Below, in pieces: positions 32,590 through 45,039 of a DNA stretch of 64,000 bases. The notes under the pieces are model-generated. The model saw only the letters and a list, made by a program, of their open reading frames with translations, made no database searches and was not told the origin of the DNA. The DNA comes from Epiperipatus broadwayi (taxonomy: Eukaryota > Onychophora > Udeonychophora > Euonychophora > Peripatidae): NCBI GenBank assembly GCA_028023455.1, contig JAQFVV010000185.1, positions 2,247,239 to 2,311,238 of the forward strand, given 5' to 3'. A program made the position numbers and the translations under genes. Positions within the stretch are counted from its first letter, which is position 1. Each line of letters opens with the position of its first letter.

Positions 32590-33285
32590 TCTTGTTTCAA
32601 AATAAAAGTCAAGGAAGAAATTGATAGGAAAGTACTTTTGAAAGAAAGCCCTGCTGTTTCTTTAAAACATCCCCAAAGAGTAGAAAAAAAAGAAGCAGAC
32701 ACAGATAATGAAGAAGCTGATGATGAAAATGAGGATGGACATAAATCAAAGTCAACAAGCAATTATGGAAGAAAATAGAGTAATGTTGGTGTAGTTCAAA
32801 GTGAAAATGATAAATGATATGTGAGAAATGGGATAAGAAATGAAACAATGTCAACAGGCAATGACAATGGAAATATTACAGAGAGTGAACAAAAGATAAA
32901 AGAAAGAAGAGAAATAGATAAGTCAGCAGAAAAAATAGCAGAAGTAAAATTAAAAGGCAAGGGAGATAAGAGGAAATTAAAAATTACAACTGTAAATAGT
33001 GACCATATGGAACAAAAAAGTACAAGTAAGTATGCACATTTAGAGTGTTCAGGTTCTGCAAATGAAACTGAATTAGAATATAAGGCCCACTCAATAATTA
33101 CACCAGGACCAGAAAAAATTACTGATGCAAATGTTAACCTTAAATCTGAAAATAAAGATGTGTCTGAAATGAAATATAACAAAGAGGAAGTTTTTAAGGA
33201 AGAGAAGACAATAAAAAAAATAGAATTGCATTTAGATAGTGAAAAAAAAGACAGATTAAGTATCAGGAAGGATGTCCGTAATTAA
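32590..33285 (+). pseudogene. Charged, low-complexity protein remnant of unknown family
   Basis: Two consecutive open stretches. At about 32600-32778 the reading is KVKEEIDRKVLLKESPAVSL, then an acidic region (EADTDNEEADDENEDGHK), then a stop. At 32848-33285 (first ATG at 32848) the reading is STGNDNGNITESEQKIKERR, then a Lys/Glu-rich protein ending IRKDVRN. The composition is coding-like and unlike the surrounding AT-rich noise. No domain recognised. It could be a retroelement gag-like ORF between R1 and R2, or a decayed host exon. Confidence 0.35.
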
Positions 33286-33289
33286 ATTT

Positions 33290-34060
33290 TATTTACAGAT
33301 TATTTTTAAACCAAAGATGACACCAGAGGTAAAAAAAATAAAACAGAATTTGAAATGAAAAAAAAAACAAAAAAATATAAGCAAGAAAAAGACAAAAAGG
33401 GGAAAAGAACTTATATCAGAAAACTAGTTATAAGAACCACTTGACAAAGTTAAGGACTAAATTTAGAGTAATCGGAAGAACATTATAAAAAAAGATTTGT
33501 TTATTATACATAATTATAGGAAAAATAAAATAAAGTTAGGTAAAAGAAATAAAATGTTTTTTTTTAAAAGTATATATGCTAGTTCACATGACAGAATGCA
33601 GGACAAATGTTGGCAGGGTTTCTGAGGGGGGTGGTTAAATGTTTAATTGTTTTTTTTTAATTAAAAAATAAAGATTTTTTTTTTCATGGTATTATGGGGC
33701 AGTTGTACCAGATGGTTGCTTCAAAAGAAACCTTGTGAAAATCAAAACTAAAATGTGTATTTTTAAATATTTCACAAGAGAAAAAATTGTATTTAAAATT
33801 TTTGTACTTTATTTTTTGTATTAAGAGTACATGCTATAACACACATATTCAATTATAACTGAAATTGCAAAAAAAAAAAAAAAAAAAAAAATTAATTTAA
33901 AAAAAGAATTCTGATTGCAATAAGTTTCCTTTATTTTGTTGATCATAATCTATTTTTAAAGGCTGATACTTATTTTTTTAAATTAATTTTTAAATAGATA
34001 AGAAACCTGTTTGGATTTTGTGTTTAATTAAGATTAAGCAGGAGATATAGATTTATCCTG
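33290..34060. other. A-rich spacer
   Basis: Includes an A-run of about 22 near 33870. No gene recognised. Confidence 0.4.
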
Positions 34061-34084
34061 GTCAAAACATTTTAATCAAGATTA

Positions 34085-34135
34085 GGTGGGAGATAACAAT
34101 TTTGTATAAAAGCTCTGTGTCTTTGACTGTTATTA
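34085..34135 (+). promoter_or_regulatory. Possible TATA promoter of a decayed LTR
   Basis: GGTGGGAGATAAC followed by TTTGTATAAAAGCTCTGTGTC resembles the U3-R boundary of an LTR. An imperfect repeat of AAGATTA-G.-GGGAGATA lies about 58 bp upstream. No matching second LTR was found, so this is tentative. Confidence 0.25.
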
Positions 34136-34759
34136 TTCTAAGTTTTACATTCACTAATGATGAACTGCTGACATTATAACTTGTTTTTGCTAATTGCTAA
34201 ACATGGATTGCTGAATTTAGATTTTTGTTGACTACTAATAGGAAATATTGCTAGTAGCATTTTCTGTGCTAAGAAAGAATTGCTTAGCTACTTACTAATA
34301 GACATGATTGCACTAAAACAGTAGAAATATTAATCATCCATCCAAAATGCAGAAAATACCTACCTTGAAAAATCAGATTAGAAGTATACTGTGCTAAAAA
34401 CATTACAAGACAGATCCCGGAGCTGTACTTTCAAGAATATGACATAAAAGCCTACCCCAGAGCTGATCCCAAATATTGCTTTCATCCTACCTGACCTGAC
34501 TACTGGAGATCAAAAGCCTTCATAAAGAACTCTAAGTAAAAATAGACTCTGTGCATCATGCTGAAAGAAATCCGCCGAATAGAACATTATGCTGCAGAGG
34601 TAAACTAACATTTTCATATCATAACCAGGGTTTAAATCTTTTGTTTAAGTCTCTGTGTTAAAGTCTCAGCTTTAACTAAAATGAAAGCTGCGCCTATAAT
34701 AAGTTATGTATAATTATTTAAATGTCATTAATTACTCTATAATGCATTTTTATTATTAC

Positions 34760-34929
<170 letters not shown>

Positions 34930-35236
34930 GTATTGAAGTTGCAGTTTTAAGATTTTATATTTTAAATTTATTTGTCCAAGAGTATATTGCAAGTTTAGAT
35001 TTCATACTTATTGTTTCTTTTTTATATCACTAACTACCGTTAAAGGCTTTGGCAGATATTGGTAGTTTTCTTTTTACTCACTTGTTCCTTATTTTTTCAT
35101 TGAAATTAAATTAGTAAATCTGGATTTGTGTTTAATGTGAAGATTTTGTTTTCTTCTATTTAAGATTATGTAAAACCATAATATTTTATCTTTTGTTGAA
35201 ATCAACATTAAGATTTTTAAATGTGATGTTTTATGA

Positions 35237-35755
35237 GTGTTTTCAGGCAAATGCCAATCTTATTATGTATTGATGTTTTGCCAGGTTGTAGGAACAGATC
35301 ATTCTGCTCTGTTCGATGACTTCTGGGCAAGATCGTTTTCTTTTGAAATTTCTAAATAAAGGAAAATGAAATTTGTTTAGATAAATTATTGGCAGAAAAA
35401 AATCATAATTTCTTTTTAATTCGTAGGTGAGAAAACAAACTTATATGCTTAAGTGTTTGATGCCAAGTGCTCATGTACATTCTGATAAACAAGATGAAGG
35501 AATTTGAGTCAAATTTTGTTTGACTAATATTTATTTTGGGAATTTAATAAAGTTTTAAGAATTTTTTAATTTAATAAACTTTAAAATTATTAACAATTAT
35601 ACTTCTTGGTTAATGGTTATCTCTGTGTCCTTTCCTCAATTGTCTGAACAATGTTAAGGATCTCTTTCTCTTTCTTGTTCTATTTGGTAGCATTTATCAT
35701 CAACAACTCTTGATTATCATAAATAAAATTTTCTAGGTTGATAGTAGATTAGTGA
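35237..35755 (+). repeat. LTR-like direct repeat R2
   Basis: Second copy of R1, diverged from it by many substitutions and small indels, so an old pair. The sequence between R1 and R2 (about 3.0 kb) holds a charged ORF and a long (ATC)n(ATT)n array but no recognisable pol gene. Confidence 0.55.
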
Positions 35756-35769
35756 TGCCTTTCGTTAAT

Positions 35770-36655
35770 TAAGTCAATAAATAATTAATTAATTAAGTCA
35801 ATAAATAATTAAAATTAAATTAAACATCTAAATTAGAAATAAAACATTTTTTATCATCTATCATAGATCCTCCGTAGACCAAAATTCTTGTTTTAATTTT
35901 CTAGTGTATTTACAGAACTGTATTCCATCTTTTCCCAGGTAGAGATATAATTTTTTTTTTGCTCTTAAATTATTTTGTTGTTTTTAATGCAAAATTATGA
36001 GGTACAAAATTATTTTAAACATTTTAAAATTATTGTGTGGACTTTATTTATAATTATATGCAGGGTAATTTCCATCATCTGCTATTAAATATAAATATTT
36101 CAAAAAAAAAATGTCAAACTTTATTTAAACTTTTCAAATACCTTTGGTTGTTAGTAAGAGACACAGGTTAGTATATAACAATTTTAGAGTTAATATTAAA
36201 TTCTCTGTTTCTGTTTTTTTCTGACCTGGTCATTGATAGTAGTAGAATAGAAACAAACGGGAATAAAACCAAGAGCTCTGTATTGTACTAATTCATGGAG
36301 TACTATGTCAAAGACAACGATCAGTAAACAATTTACATACGAATAGTGTTTTTTGAAATGAAATATTTTTTAAAATGTATATAAAAATAATTTATATTTA
36401 CAATTCTTTTTAAAAATTAAAAACTTTATTTATTTAAAAATAAAAATTAATTCCAAACAATTAAAATGCGCTCTACTGGAATAATATTTTCATTAACTTT
36501 TAAGATTTACTTTTTGTATGTTTTTTTTATTTTATTTTATTTAATCTTAACAAAACGCAATGGTGTTTAAAATATATATAAATGGATATTTGAAATATAT
36601 GAAATCATAATACTTTAAAATTAGTCTTGTATATTACCTAACTGCTACTAACACC
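35770..36655. other. AT-rich spacer
   Basis: No gene recognised. A direct repeat TAATTAAGTCAATAAATAAT occurs twice near 35768-35810. The block near 36222-36345 (GACCTGGTCATTGATAGTAG) loosely resembles part of repeat N. Confidence 0.35.
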
Positions 36656-36659
36656 ATAT

Positions 36660-36837
36660 AATATACAAACCATTATACAATTACAAATATCCAGTAATGC
36701 CCTCTGTTTAAAGTTCTATATCTCAATAATAGCAAACCGTAAAATGATACCATTTTACGGTTTGCTATTATTGAGATATAGAACTTTAAACAGAAGGCGT
36801 TACTGGATATTTGTAATTGTATAATGGTTTGTATATT
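36660..36837. repeat. 87-bp palindrome
   Basis: Arms 36660-36746 and 36751-36837 are reverse complements with two mismatches seen and a 4-bp centre (ATAC). A (TA)n-(TG)n run follows at 36883-36921. No element recognised inside. Confidence 0.88.
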
Positions 36838-36876
36838 TTCTATAATTATTTCAGTTAGTGTTAACAGTAACTTTCT

Positions 36877-36920
<44 letters not shown>

Positions 36921-37289
36921 TCAATATGTTTAACGACTTTCACAGTCATTTGCATATTTTACTTTATAAATAAAACATGAATTTGTTTTGCTTAAATTGT
37001 TAATTATGTTTGTTAAAACACTTGTATGTCACTGATTCTTAATCTTGACACAAATTATTAAATTGTACATTGCCTTTCTTATAACATTAAGTTTTTTTCA
37101 CTATAGTTATTTGGATTTATAATTTTTTATATACATCATGGTTTGTACTATACAAAAATATACTTAGTATTTATGATTCTGGAACTATTATTAATATACC
37201 ATAATAAAAATAAATGAATAGTAGCTACTTCTAGTGTTTCTCTGAAAGTTTGTGATAATGGTATTTTTGTTTTCATTACATTTTGCACT

Positions 37290-37685
37290 AATTTCATCAT
37301 TTAATATTAATTGTTAAATGTTTTTTTTAATAATTCAAACTTTGTTTATAATTTCAAGAGTCTTTCAACTGTTATTAACAGCATTTGGCATAACCTTCAA
37401 ATGACATTATTTTTCTATCTTTTTTATATGTTGTGTCCTAATCATTGACAGTAATAGCATGTAAATTAAATATGTGTTGTTTAGTTAAATTTACTACTCA
37501 TGGATATAAATGTTCATATGCTGATTCCCATACTAGTACTGTCATTGGTTAAGCCAGCAGTACATGGAGAAGAATAACAAATAAGGTCACAATGCTGTGC
37601 TATAACTAACTTGTATGTTATTACTAACAGTTGAATGTACTTGAAATGTTGAAGTAAAGTTTGGATTTTATTAAAAATATTTATT
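37290..37685 (+). repeat. Dispersed repeat N, copy 2
   Basis: Second copy of the repeat at 3190-3720, in the same orientation, with the GACAGTAATAGCATG block near 37448, AGTACATGGAGAAG near 37560 and ACAGTTGAATG near 37627. Confidence 0.5.
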
Positions 37686-37689
37686 AATT

Positions 37690-39460
37690 AATAGTGGAAG
37701 GTGAATATAATTATAACAGCTATAGCTAGTTTCAAGCATGACTTACATTTTTAGTAGTATGAGGTGCACATGCAGCAATCATACCAAAAGTTAGCTATAA
37801 ATATTAATTATTTATACATTAGTTCATAAATATCGTCAGGTTAATTGAATAATTTTGTTTTAATCTATTTACATTTTAAACTTTTCATGAATTTATAGAT
37901 GTAAGCATTGAAATAAAATTGAATTTTTATGTAGTAATGTAAATTAATATTTCATCTATGATAAATTTAAGCATCAAGTAATTAAAATTAGGTATGATAG
38001 TTTTTTTGAGGATGTTGATAAGGATAAGTTATTGTTTGATAAATTTTTGAAAACAGTAAGTCATAAAAGTTTGTTACAATGATGATTAAAACTAGTTATG
38101 CATATTAATTACCAATTACTAGTTCTAGATATTCATGTGACTTCAGAAAGTTATGTTTTATTAGGACACAACTTCTTTTTTTTATATGTTTATTTTTTTT
38201 AGATACTTTCTTCCTGGTTTTGATATGTTTATTTACCAAAATTTTATGACTAATGTTTTAAGAGATGATTAATTTATGTTTATATATACTGTGACCTCAA
38301 CTTTATTCATTTATTTATTAACTTTACTTTACATGTGCCAAACTTTACAATCTATGTGTGTAACCTCAATTTCATTTCATTTCATTTATTTCAAGTAGCT
38401 AGTCAATCGAATCTAACCTTAGGATCAAACAAGGACGGCTAGTGTGTTTATCTACTGCTACTAATAATAAGATTAAGGATACCCAGACACCAAATTGCAA
38501 CTATAAATCATAATGCTCACCAGAGATCATCATCATCATCCATGCTTACGACTATAGAAGATAATGGATAAAGTAATTAAATTGTCTCTCAAAAAATATA
38601 TAATGTTGATAAATATAACTCAATTTATTGTGGTCTTGATTTCAAACCTAGCAACAACTATGCAAATGTTTCTGTGACAAATTCTTATTACTAAATGAAT
38701 AATAATGAGACAACTTTCTTCCACAACTTTAATATAAATACATGATCTCGAGTGGCAGCTACGAAAATGTTGTATACATTTCCAATTCATATGTGACTGG
38801 AAATAAATTAGTAATCAATGCAGAGAACTCATAATTTGTACTTATAATATAAAATTATTATTTAATTTTAATATAGAATAAAAATATTATAAATAAATCC
38901 TTCACATTTAATTCCACTACTTTATTTTTCATTCTTAGCATCTATCACTTTCAATAGCTACAATTATATAACACAGGATGTCTGTGTTATGTTCTCCAAT
39001 CTGATAACTCTTAATCCTCTTTCCTTAAACATACATATTGACCTTTCAATCACCTATCAATTCATGATCATTACTATAATAATAGTATTTCCAATTTTAT
39101 TATTTATGCTACTTGACTTCCAAGCTAAGTCTTAGATTTAATAATCAAAATACTCTTTCTCAAGGTCTAGATCTGCTAATGAGGTGCAATTATTATTAAC
39201 TGATTGCATTGCAATGGATATGATTCCAAATTTTTCCAAGTTAAACTTTAATTACTAGTGTGAATCACATTAAATACTGAAAGCAGGAGAGAGATTTTAT
39301 GTCTGCTCTCAATATTCATAACATTGCAATGAACAAAATGATTAAATTTAATAAACCTAAACTAACTATTTTGGTTCATCTTATTCTATTTTATATCATC
39401 TGTTTGCCCAAATTTAATTAATAATTTTAAATCTATTATATTTTGCCAAAGTAAACTATG
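37690..39460. other. AT-rich spacer
   Basis: No gene recognised. A few G+C-richer words occur near 38400-38470, without a pattern that could be assigned. Confidence 0.35.
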
Positions 39461-39464
39461 AAAA

Positions 39465-39680
39465 TAAACCATGGACATTAATCATATAAATCGAACAAGG
39501 AACTCAATCATGTAAGTAAAATATGGAATTCAGTCATAGAAATTAATTATGCAAATAAACTATGAAATCAATCAATATAAAACTGACTTATGTGAATCAA
39601 CTATGAAATCAATTGATATAAAATGAATAATATAAATCAATCTTGGAATCAATCACTATAAAAATAAATAATATAAATTT
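39465..39680. repeat. Degenerate minisatellite, period about 24 bp
   Basis: About eight or nine imperfect copies on the theme AATCATATAAAT-AAACTATGGAATC, including AACTATGAAATCAATCAATAT and AACTATGAAATCAATTGATAT. Confidence 0.65.
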
Positions 39681-39792
39681 AAATGTGATCTAATGCTAGT
39701 TCTAGATATAGGTATTGGATATAGATTCTGTAGATATTTGAACGTTAAAACACAAGACACATGTAATTTCATAACAATAACAAATCTTTATT

Positions 39793-39951
<159 letters not shown>

Positions 39952-39954
39952 CAT

Positions 39955-42813
39955 ACACTTATATATAATATCATTACACCTAAATATTATATGATATAAG
40001 ATCTACTAAAGAATGATACTAATGACTCATAATACACATTTAAATTAACTAAATTTCTAGATAACTTAATCATTGTCTTGATCCATCTGTTAATTGAATG
40101 TTAAGATGCTTATGCATGGAAGCATAATCAGAATTCTGTATTTAAATATAATATGAAATACTCATAACTTTCAGAGAACCTATAAATTCTTGTTCCCCCT
40201 TTCATTGCAACCATTATCAATTGGACTATTCCAAAATAATTATCAATTTTAATTATTCCAACAGGCAACTGTAAATAATTATCAATTTTAATTATTCCAA
40301 CAAGCAATAATCTTTTATATTTCCTATGAAAAGGATGATGTGACACAAAAAATCTCCAACTGGTCCTGCAAATGGATTTAAATTCAAAAACCATAATCTT
40401 ACATTCATGCAGGCCAAATATTCATGCTTTTCAACCATGTATATTTTGATAGGTCAGCATGTTGCCTGCAGCTTGACAATTTTCAATTTACAATCCTTCA
40501 CAAAATACAATTATAGACTGGTTAGCTTCCAAATTAAAATGTTTTTCATCCCCTTTATCAACACCCATACATCTGACTGAAACCCTAGGCCTGTGAAAGT
40601 GATTTTTATCCTGTCTTGAAAAACTCTATATATTCTTCAGCACTATGCAGCTTTATCACACACATATCAGTGCCTCACTAAAGAAAATTTAAAACAACAA
40701 CAACAACTCCCAACTTTGAATGTCTGCATATCCAGAGAGAGATTTCTGAGACCTAGAATCATGTGAGGAACCCTTCTCTACACACTTACTCTATATAGGC
40801 ATGCACAACATTTTCAACAAATCTAACAATTACTCAATCAATAATTCCCTAATAAATAAAAATGAATGTAGGTGGAAACTAGTCCAAGATCTCCTCTGCA
40901 CTAGTGAATGAACTATGAGATAGTTATTTCCTATCTATCCCTTCTGAGGTGGTAAAATAACTCTACCTCAGTAATAACAAGCATTTATAGTTTTACATAC
41001 ACACATACATCAATTACAGTCCAGATAAATGACAAAGTCTAACAAGATCATGAATCAACAACATGAACAATCTTAGTTTTAAAAAGCACACAGCAACACC
41101 CATCCAATATCTATATTAATAACAGATTGAATCAACATATTATAGCATAGCAATGATTTTTCATATGATCATCCATTCACTCTTCATACATCTAATATCA
41201 AGCACAAAATTTTGTCAACAAACATTTTGTATCTTTTTTACAGATATGTAAGCATTTATACTTCATCATCAAATCTTTCTTTTTTTTACTTCATGGGTCT
41301 TATGGATCAAAATCATTTCCCCCCTTCTTTTAAACATTTTAAACACTTTTTTAAACATTAAAATCAATATAATTGTTAAAGTTTCTATTAACCATGCTAC
41401 ATATTATATAAGTAAAGCAGAATAAATAATAAATATTAAACATTATGGATTGTCTTTTTCCATTGTCTTTTTTCTTCGAGGTTAAGTTTGAAGACTTGAT
41501 ATTATTGTCCACCAGTTAATTACTATTTAGTTAATTTTGTTTTGGAGATAACTATAGATACTATATAGATGTACATACTGTTTCTTTAATAAAGATGTTT
41601 CTACATTGATAATTAAAAATTGCTTAAAAAAGTACTACAGATCACTTTTCCATTTTGAAGAATTTATTTCCTGGACTTGAATTTAGATGAATCTTCCTTT
41701 TTCAATTTTAAGTTTAAAACACAGTCAAAACAAGTGGATTTTATTATTAAAATATGGATTGGCTATTTAACATTATATACAAGTTTGATCATTCTCTCTT
41801 TAAACTAATTTTGATAAACTAAATATAAATATTAATGCACTGCATACAAAGTATTCTATTAAGACGTGATTTGGTCATCATTAATTGACTTTAGAGAAAG
41901 AATTGTACACCTATTACAATTGATTTAAAAATTCATATTCAAGCAACATTTTATACTTCATATATAGTCAAATCTTTTTGAGAGAAAAAAATCAGAGAAA
42001 ACTTTCAGAGATAATGTGGCAAGTGAATTTGAATTAGTAAGTCACCCCTCACTCTACTTGGCTTCTTTTATAAGCAAAGGGGAAAAAAATCTGTTTTCTG
42101 TAATCTTGATTCTCCCAGAAATATAATCTTCTGACCCAACCTGTTAAATGTTAGGTCTTGTTTTTCTCTAACTTTAAGACCTTCTCTCAGATACTAACCA
42201 TTTAAAGACCACCTGTTAAGTGGTAGTTTTAAATTTCTTATCTACAACTCAACCTGTCGACACATGGCCCGAATTGCCCATGATTTACAAAAACCATTAA
42301 AAATATATAAAATTACTGACAATTTTTGTAAAACATATTAGTTAAACATTATTTTATTAAACCTTAAATCTAGTTTAGAGCTGCAAATAACAAATCAAAA
42401 CAAATTCATTTTACACTATATTATAAAATAATATAGAACACTATATAAAGAAAAAATAAATAAATCTATATATCTGTATCACACACGTGCACACACATGC
42501 AGAGCATTAAATAGAAAACTGCTTGTTCACATTCATATGAATATAAAATATCCTTTACTCACATTAATATAAAATGTCTTTCCCAATTTCCTATAATTTT
42601 GAACATATTCTCATGAAAACAACTGTCAAACTAAAGCTAATTATAATTAGTTCAATTTTAATTTTCACTAATTTTTTTTACTGATAAATATTATGATTCA
42701 AGAAGACTCTTTTAGATATATAAATATTTATTGTTCAATTATTATAGCATGTACAAAAACCACTTCCCCCTTCATTACATAATGATAGCTATTATTTTAA
42801 ATAAATACAATAG

Positions 42814-42815
<2 letters not shown>
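39955..42815. other. Spacer with a short tandem repeat and possible LTR traces
   Basis: AATAATTATCAATTTTAATTATTCCAACA occurs in two near-identical tandem copies at about 40216-40305, with unit about 58 bp. On the minus strand, TGTCGACAGGTTGAG near 42260 and GCTTATAAAAGAAGCC near 42077 look like an LTR start and TATA box, but no partner LTR or coding region was found. No gene supported. Confidence 0.3.

Positions 42816-42817
<2 letters not shown>

Positions 42818-42906
<89 letters not shown>
42818..42906. repeat. (TA)n microsatellite at the PLE3 5' truncation
   Basis: About 88 bp of TA repeat with one AAAA interruption. PLE3 coding sequence starts immediately after it. Confidence 0.97.
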
Positions 42907-42907
<1 letters not shown>

Positions 42908-43402
42908 CATTAGCTTCTATTTTTATGGAGGATTTGGAAAATAAAATTTTGAATTTCGCAGTTAAAAAAACCATCTATATGGCTGAGGTATGTTGATGAT
43001 ACCTTTTTTATTTGGCCTCATGGTAAGCATACTCTTGATGACTTTTTTAATTTTTTAAACTCTCTTCACAACAATATTAAATTTACCATGGAAATAGAAA
43101 ATAATAATCAATTACCTTTTTTAGATGTTTTGATTGAAAGAAGGAAAGATGTTTCTTTATCCCATGGTATATATAAAAAACCAACACACACTGGGAGATA
43201 TCTGCATTTTCCCTCTCATCACCATCCTGCACAACTATTTTCAGTGGCAAAGACATTATTAGATAGAACAAAGAGACTTTCTCATGATAGCCATTTTCAC
43301 CCGGACCTTTTTGCTACTATTAAAATGCTTCTTCATACTGATTTTAATTACATTATTAATAGGGCTTATACATATCAAAAGAAAAAGATTTTGATACATT
43401 AA
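42907..43402 (+). pseudogene. PLE3 reverse transcriptase, C-terminal part
   Basis: The first frame reads LASIFMEDLENKILNFAVKK. A slip in the A-run near 42968 then leads to PSIWLRYVDDTFFIWPHG, which contains YVDD, the catalytic Asp pair of PLE reverse transcriptases in its standard RYVDDTF-IWPHG setting. It continues NSLHNNIKFTMEIENN, LPFLDVLI, then KKPTHTGRYLHFPSHHHP (the PLE 'TYTGRYL..SNHP' motif) to a stop at 43402. The RT fingers and the first catalytic Asp are missing. Confidence 0.88.
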
Positions 43403-43769
43403 AAATTAAGACAATTTTGCCCTATATAAAAGGAGTAACTGATAGAATTGGTAACATTTTAAAGATTAATAATATTCACACAATTTACACTACTTATAAA
43501 AAAATAGTGAAATATTTCCACTTCCTAAAGATAAAATTGCTTTGGAGTGTCATGGCGTATATGAAATTCCATGTAGGGTCTGTCCACATACATATATAGG
43601 ACAGACTAATCATAGAATAAATATTAGAAAGGAAGAACACATTCTGGCAGTGAGAGAAAAATCCAATTCTTCAGCTATTTATTCTTATATAAAATTAACA
43701 AATCATGATATCAATTTTGAAAAAAAAATATTTTTTCAAAAATTGAACAATATGACCAGAGATTGCTAA
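43403..43769 (+). pseudogene. PLE3 connector and GIY-YIG endonuclease
   Basis: PYIKGVTDRIGNILK (43417 onward) is the conserved PLE connector motif, equivalent to PYVKGTTDCIG in PLE2. After a frameshift near 43515 the nuclease follows: HGVYEIPCRVCPHTYIGQTNHR with the paired Cys and the YIG motif, then RKEEH with the catalytic Arg. The frame ends at 43769, slightly before the usual C-terminus, because of a premature stop. Confidence 0.85.
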
Positions 43770-43970
43770 CAGAAGCTATAGAGATTTTTAAAAGGTCCAA
43801 GAGCATTAATGAAAAGTGTGAATAAAGAAGATTAACAACATTTGGAAGAAGCTATTAAAAAAGAAAATAAATTTTAAAACTTCTCAACCAATATAATTTA
43901 ATATGAGGAGAAAGAAAACGATAAAAACGATTTTAAATCTCACATGCATTCTTATGATTTGAGAAAGAGG

Positions 43971-44014
43971 ATGCTCTGAGGAAGGTACTTGAAATTGTAC
44001 TGAAACATCAGCAT
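43971..44014 (+). ncRNA. Hammerhead ribozyme in the PLE3 3' region
   Basis: Helix I ATGCT (43971-43975) pairs perfectly with AGCAT (44010-44014). Core CTGAGGA (43976-43982) is consensus. An extra A precedes helix II, GGTAC-TTGAAATT-GTACT, five pairs including one G-U. GAAA lies at 44002-44005. Helix III is minimal (A, CA loop, U), the ancestral form probably being ACGT. C precedes the predicted cleavage between 44009 and 44010. Type-I HHRs at PLE ends are a known feature of several animal PLEs. Confidence 0.78.
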
Positions 44015-44079
44015 TTAGCTTTTGCACTACACAGATTATCCTGAAAATAGTAATAATAATATGACACACGCACACAGAC

Positions 44080-44363
44080 ATATATATATATATATATATA
44101 AAATAAATAAAAATATCCGTTAATTAAAAATAATATTGTAATTATAATTGAAATAATATTTTTAAACGGTTTATAAACAATTCAAACAATCTTTAAATCC
44201 GCAGAAGTACTTTCGGTTACTTTCAAACCTGACTTTTTTGAATTTAATAACAGTTGAGGCAGGTTTGAAAGTAACCGAAAGTACTTCTGCGGATTTAAAG
44301 ATTGTTTGAATTGTTTATAAACCGTTTAAAAATATTATTTCAATTATAATTATATATATATAT
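44080..44363. mobile_element. Palindromic pair of PLE1 3' ends between two (TA)n runs
   Basis: The left arm (about 44101-44231) and right arm (about 44258-44350) are inverted copies of the last 90-130 bp of PLE1 (compare 9524-9625 and 11330-11440), including AAATCCGCAGAAGTACTTTC and its complement. Nothing else of the element is present. (TA)n runs lie at 44080-44100 and 44351-44363. Confidence 0.8.
44250..44290 (+). ncRNA. HHR-like fold in the solo PLE1 end
   Basis: The same layout as 11324-11364: CAG/CTG helix I, TTGAGGC, A, GGTTTG-AAA-GTAACC (four pairs plus mismatches), GAAA, the AGTACT palindrome. The core carries the same C3 change as both PLE1 arms. Confidence 0.38.
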
Positions 44364-44788
44364 TGGAGACATTTTTTATTTATTTATATTGAACTCAGCT
44401 TATAACCATAAGAATGTTGATACATTGCTTCAACAATATATGGTTTCACAGACTTACTAGGTTATTTTAGAGAGATAACTTACTAATAATGTAGAGTTTT
44501 GTTCAAAATATTTTACCTAAGGATTGATAATATTTTCAAGCATTCTATCTGGAACTAGCAGTATCGTCATACTTATTACCAGAAAAATAAAAAAATATCC
44601 ATATCTAGATTGCAAAATATGTATCTTTCACAATACATGAAAAATAAATATGAAATTATACTATTTGTAAATTTCATATGAAATCACAGATGTGGATTAA
44701 AAATTCAAAATCTCAAAACTGCAGATCAATTATAACTAAAACCTGATGTAGATTCTGTAGCATATAGTAACATTAATAATTACAGATA

Positions 44789-44794
44789 ATATAT

Positions 44795-44830
<36 letters not shown>

Positions 44831-44843
44831 GTATATATATATA

Positions 44844-44884
<41 letters not shown>
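44789..44884. repeat. (TA)n microsatellite
   Basis: About 95 bp of TA repeat with a few interruptions (TCTG, TTTA). Confidence 0.95.
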
Positions 44885-44887
<3 letters not shown>

Positions 44888-44978
44888 AACGTAATTAAAT
44901 AAGAAAGTTTCCTTCAGTCATTCACTCTATATAATATAACTGATACACATGACCACACATATATGAAAAAAAAGAGCT

Positions 44979-45020
44979 CCAAAATATCTATTTTATGCTG
45001 AACCAACAATGATCATTTGG
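44979..45020 (-). ncRNA. Decayed hammerhead E5
   Basis: Minus strand: CCAA, a TGATCA core relic, then TTGTTGGTTCAGCAT (helix II relic), AAAA, and ATTTTGG closing against CCAA. It is a remote family E relic within 100 bp of a (TA)n array. Confidence 0.3.
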
Positions 45021-45039
45021 TCTAGACCATCACCTACCA

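Larger units (their letters stand above)
42907..44079 (+). mobile_element. Penelope-like element PLE3, 5'-truncated, with HHR
   Basis: Runs from the edge of a (TA)n array to another (TA)n array at 44080. It contains the end of the RT palm, the thumb and connector, the GIY-YIG endonuclease and a 3' non-coding region with a hammerhead ribozyme. Frameshifts near 42968, 43402 and 43515 and an early stop show it is dead. Truncation and termination at (TA)n on both sides suggest insertion into, or priming from, TA-rich DNA. Confidence 0.88.

Noticed and set aside
42069-42270. Minus-strand LTR start and TATA box as a firm LTR annotation
   Set aside because: Only short motif resemblance; no second LTR, primer-binding site or coding region was found.
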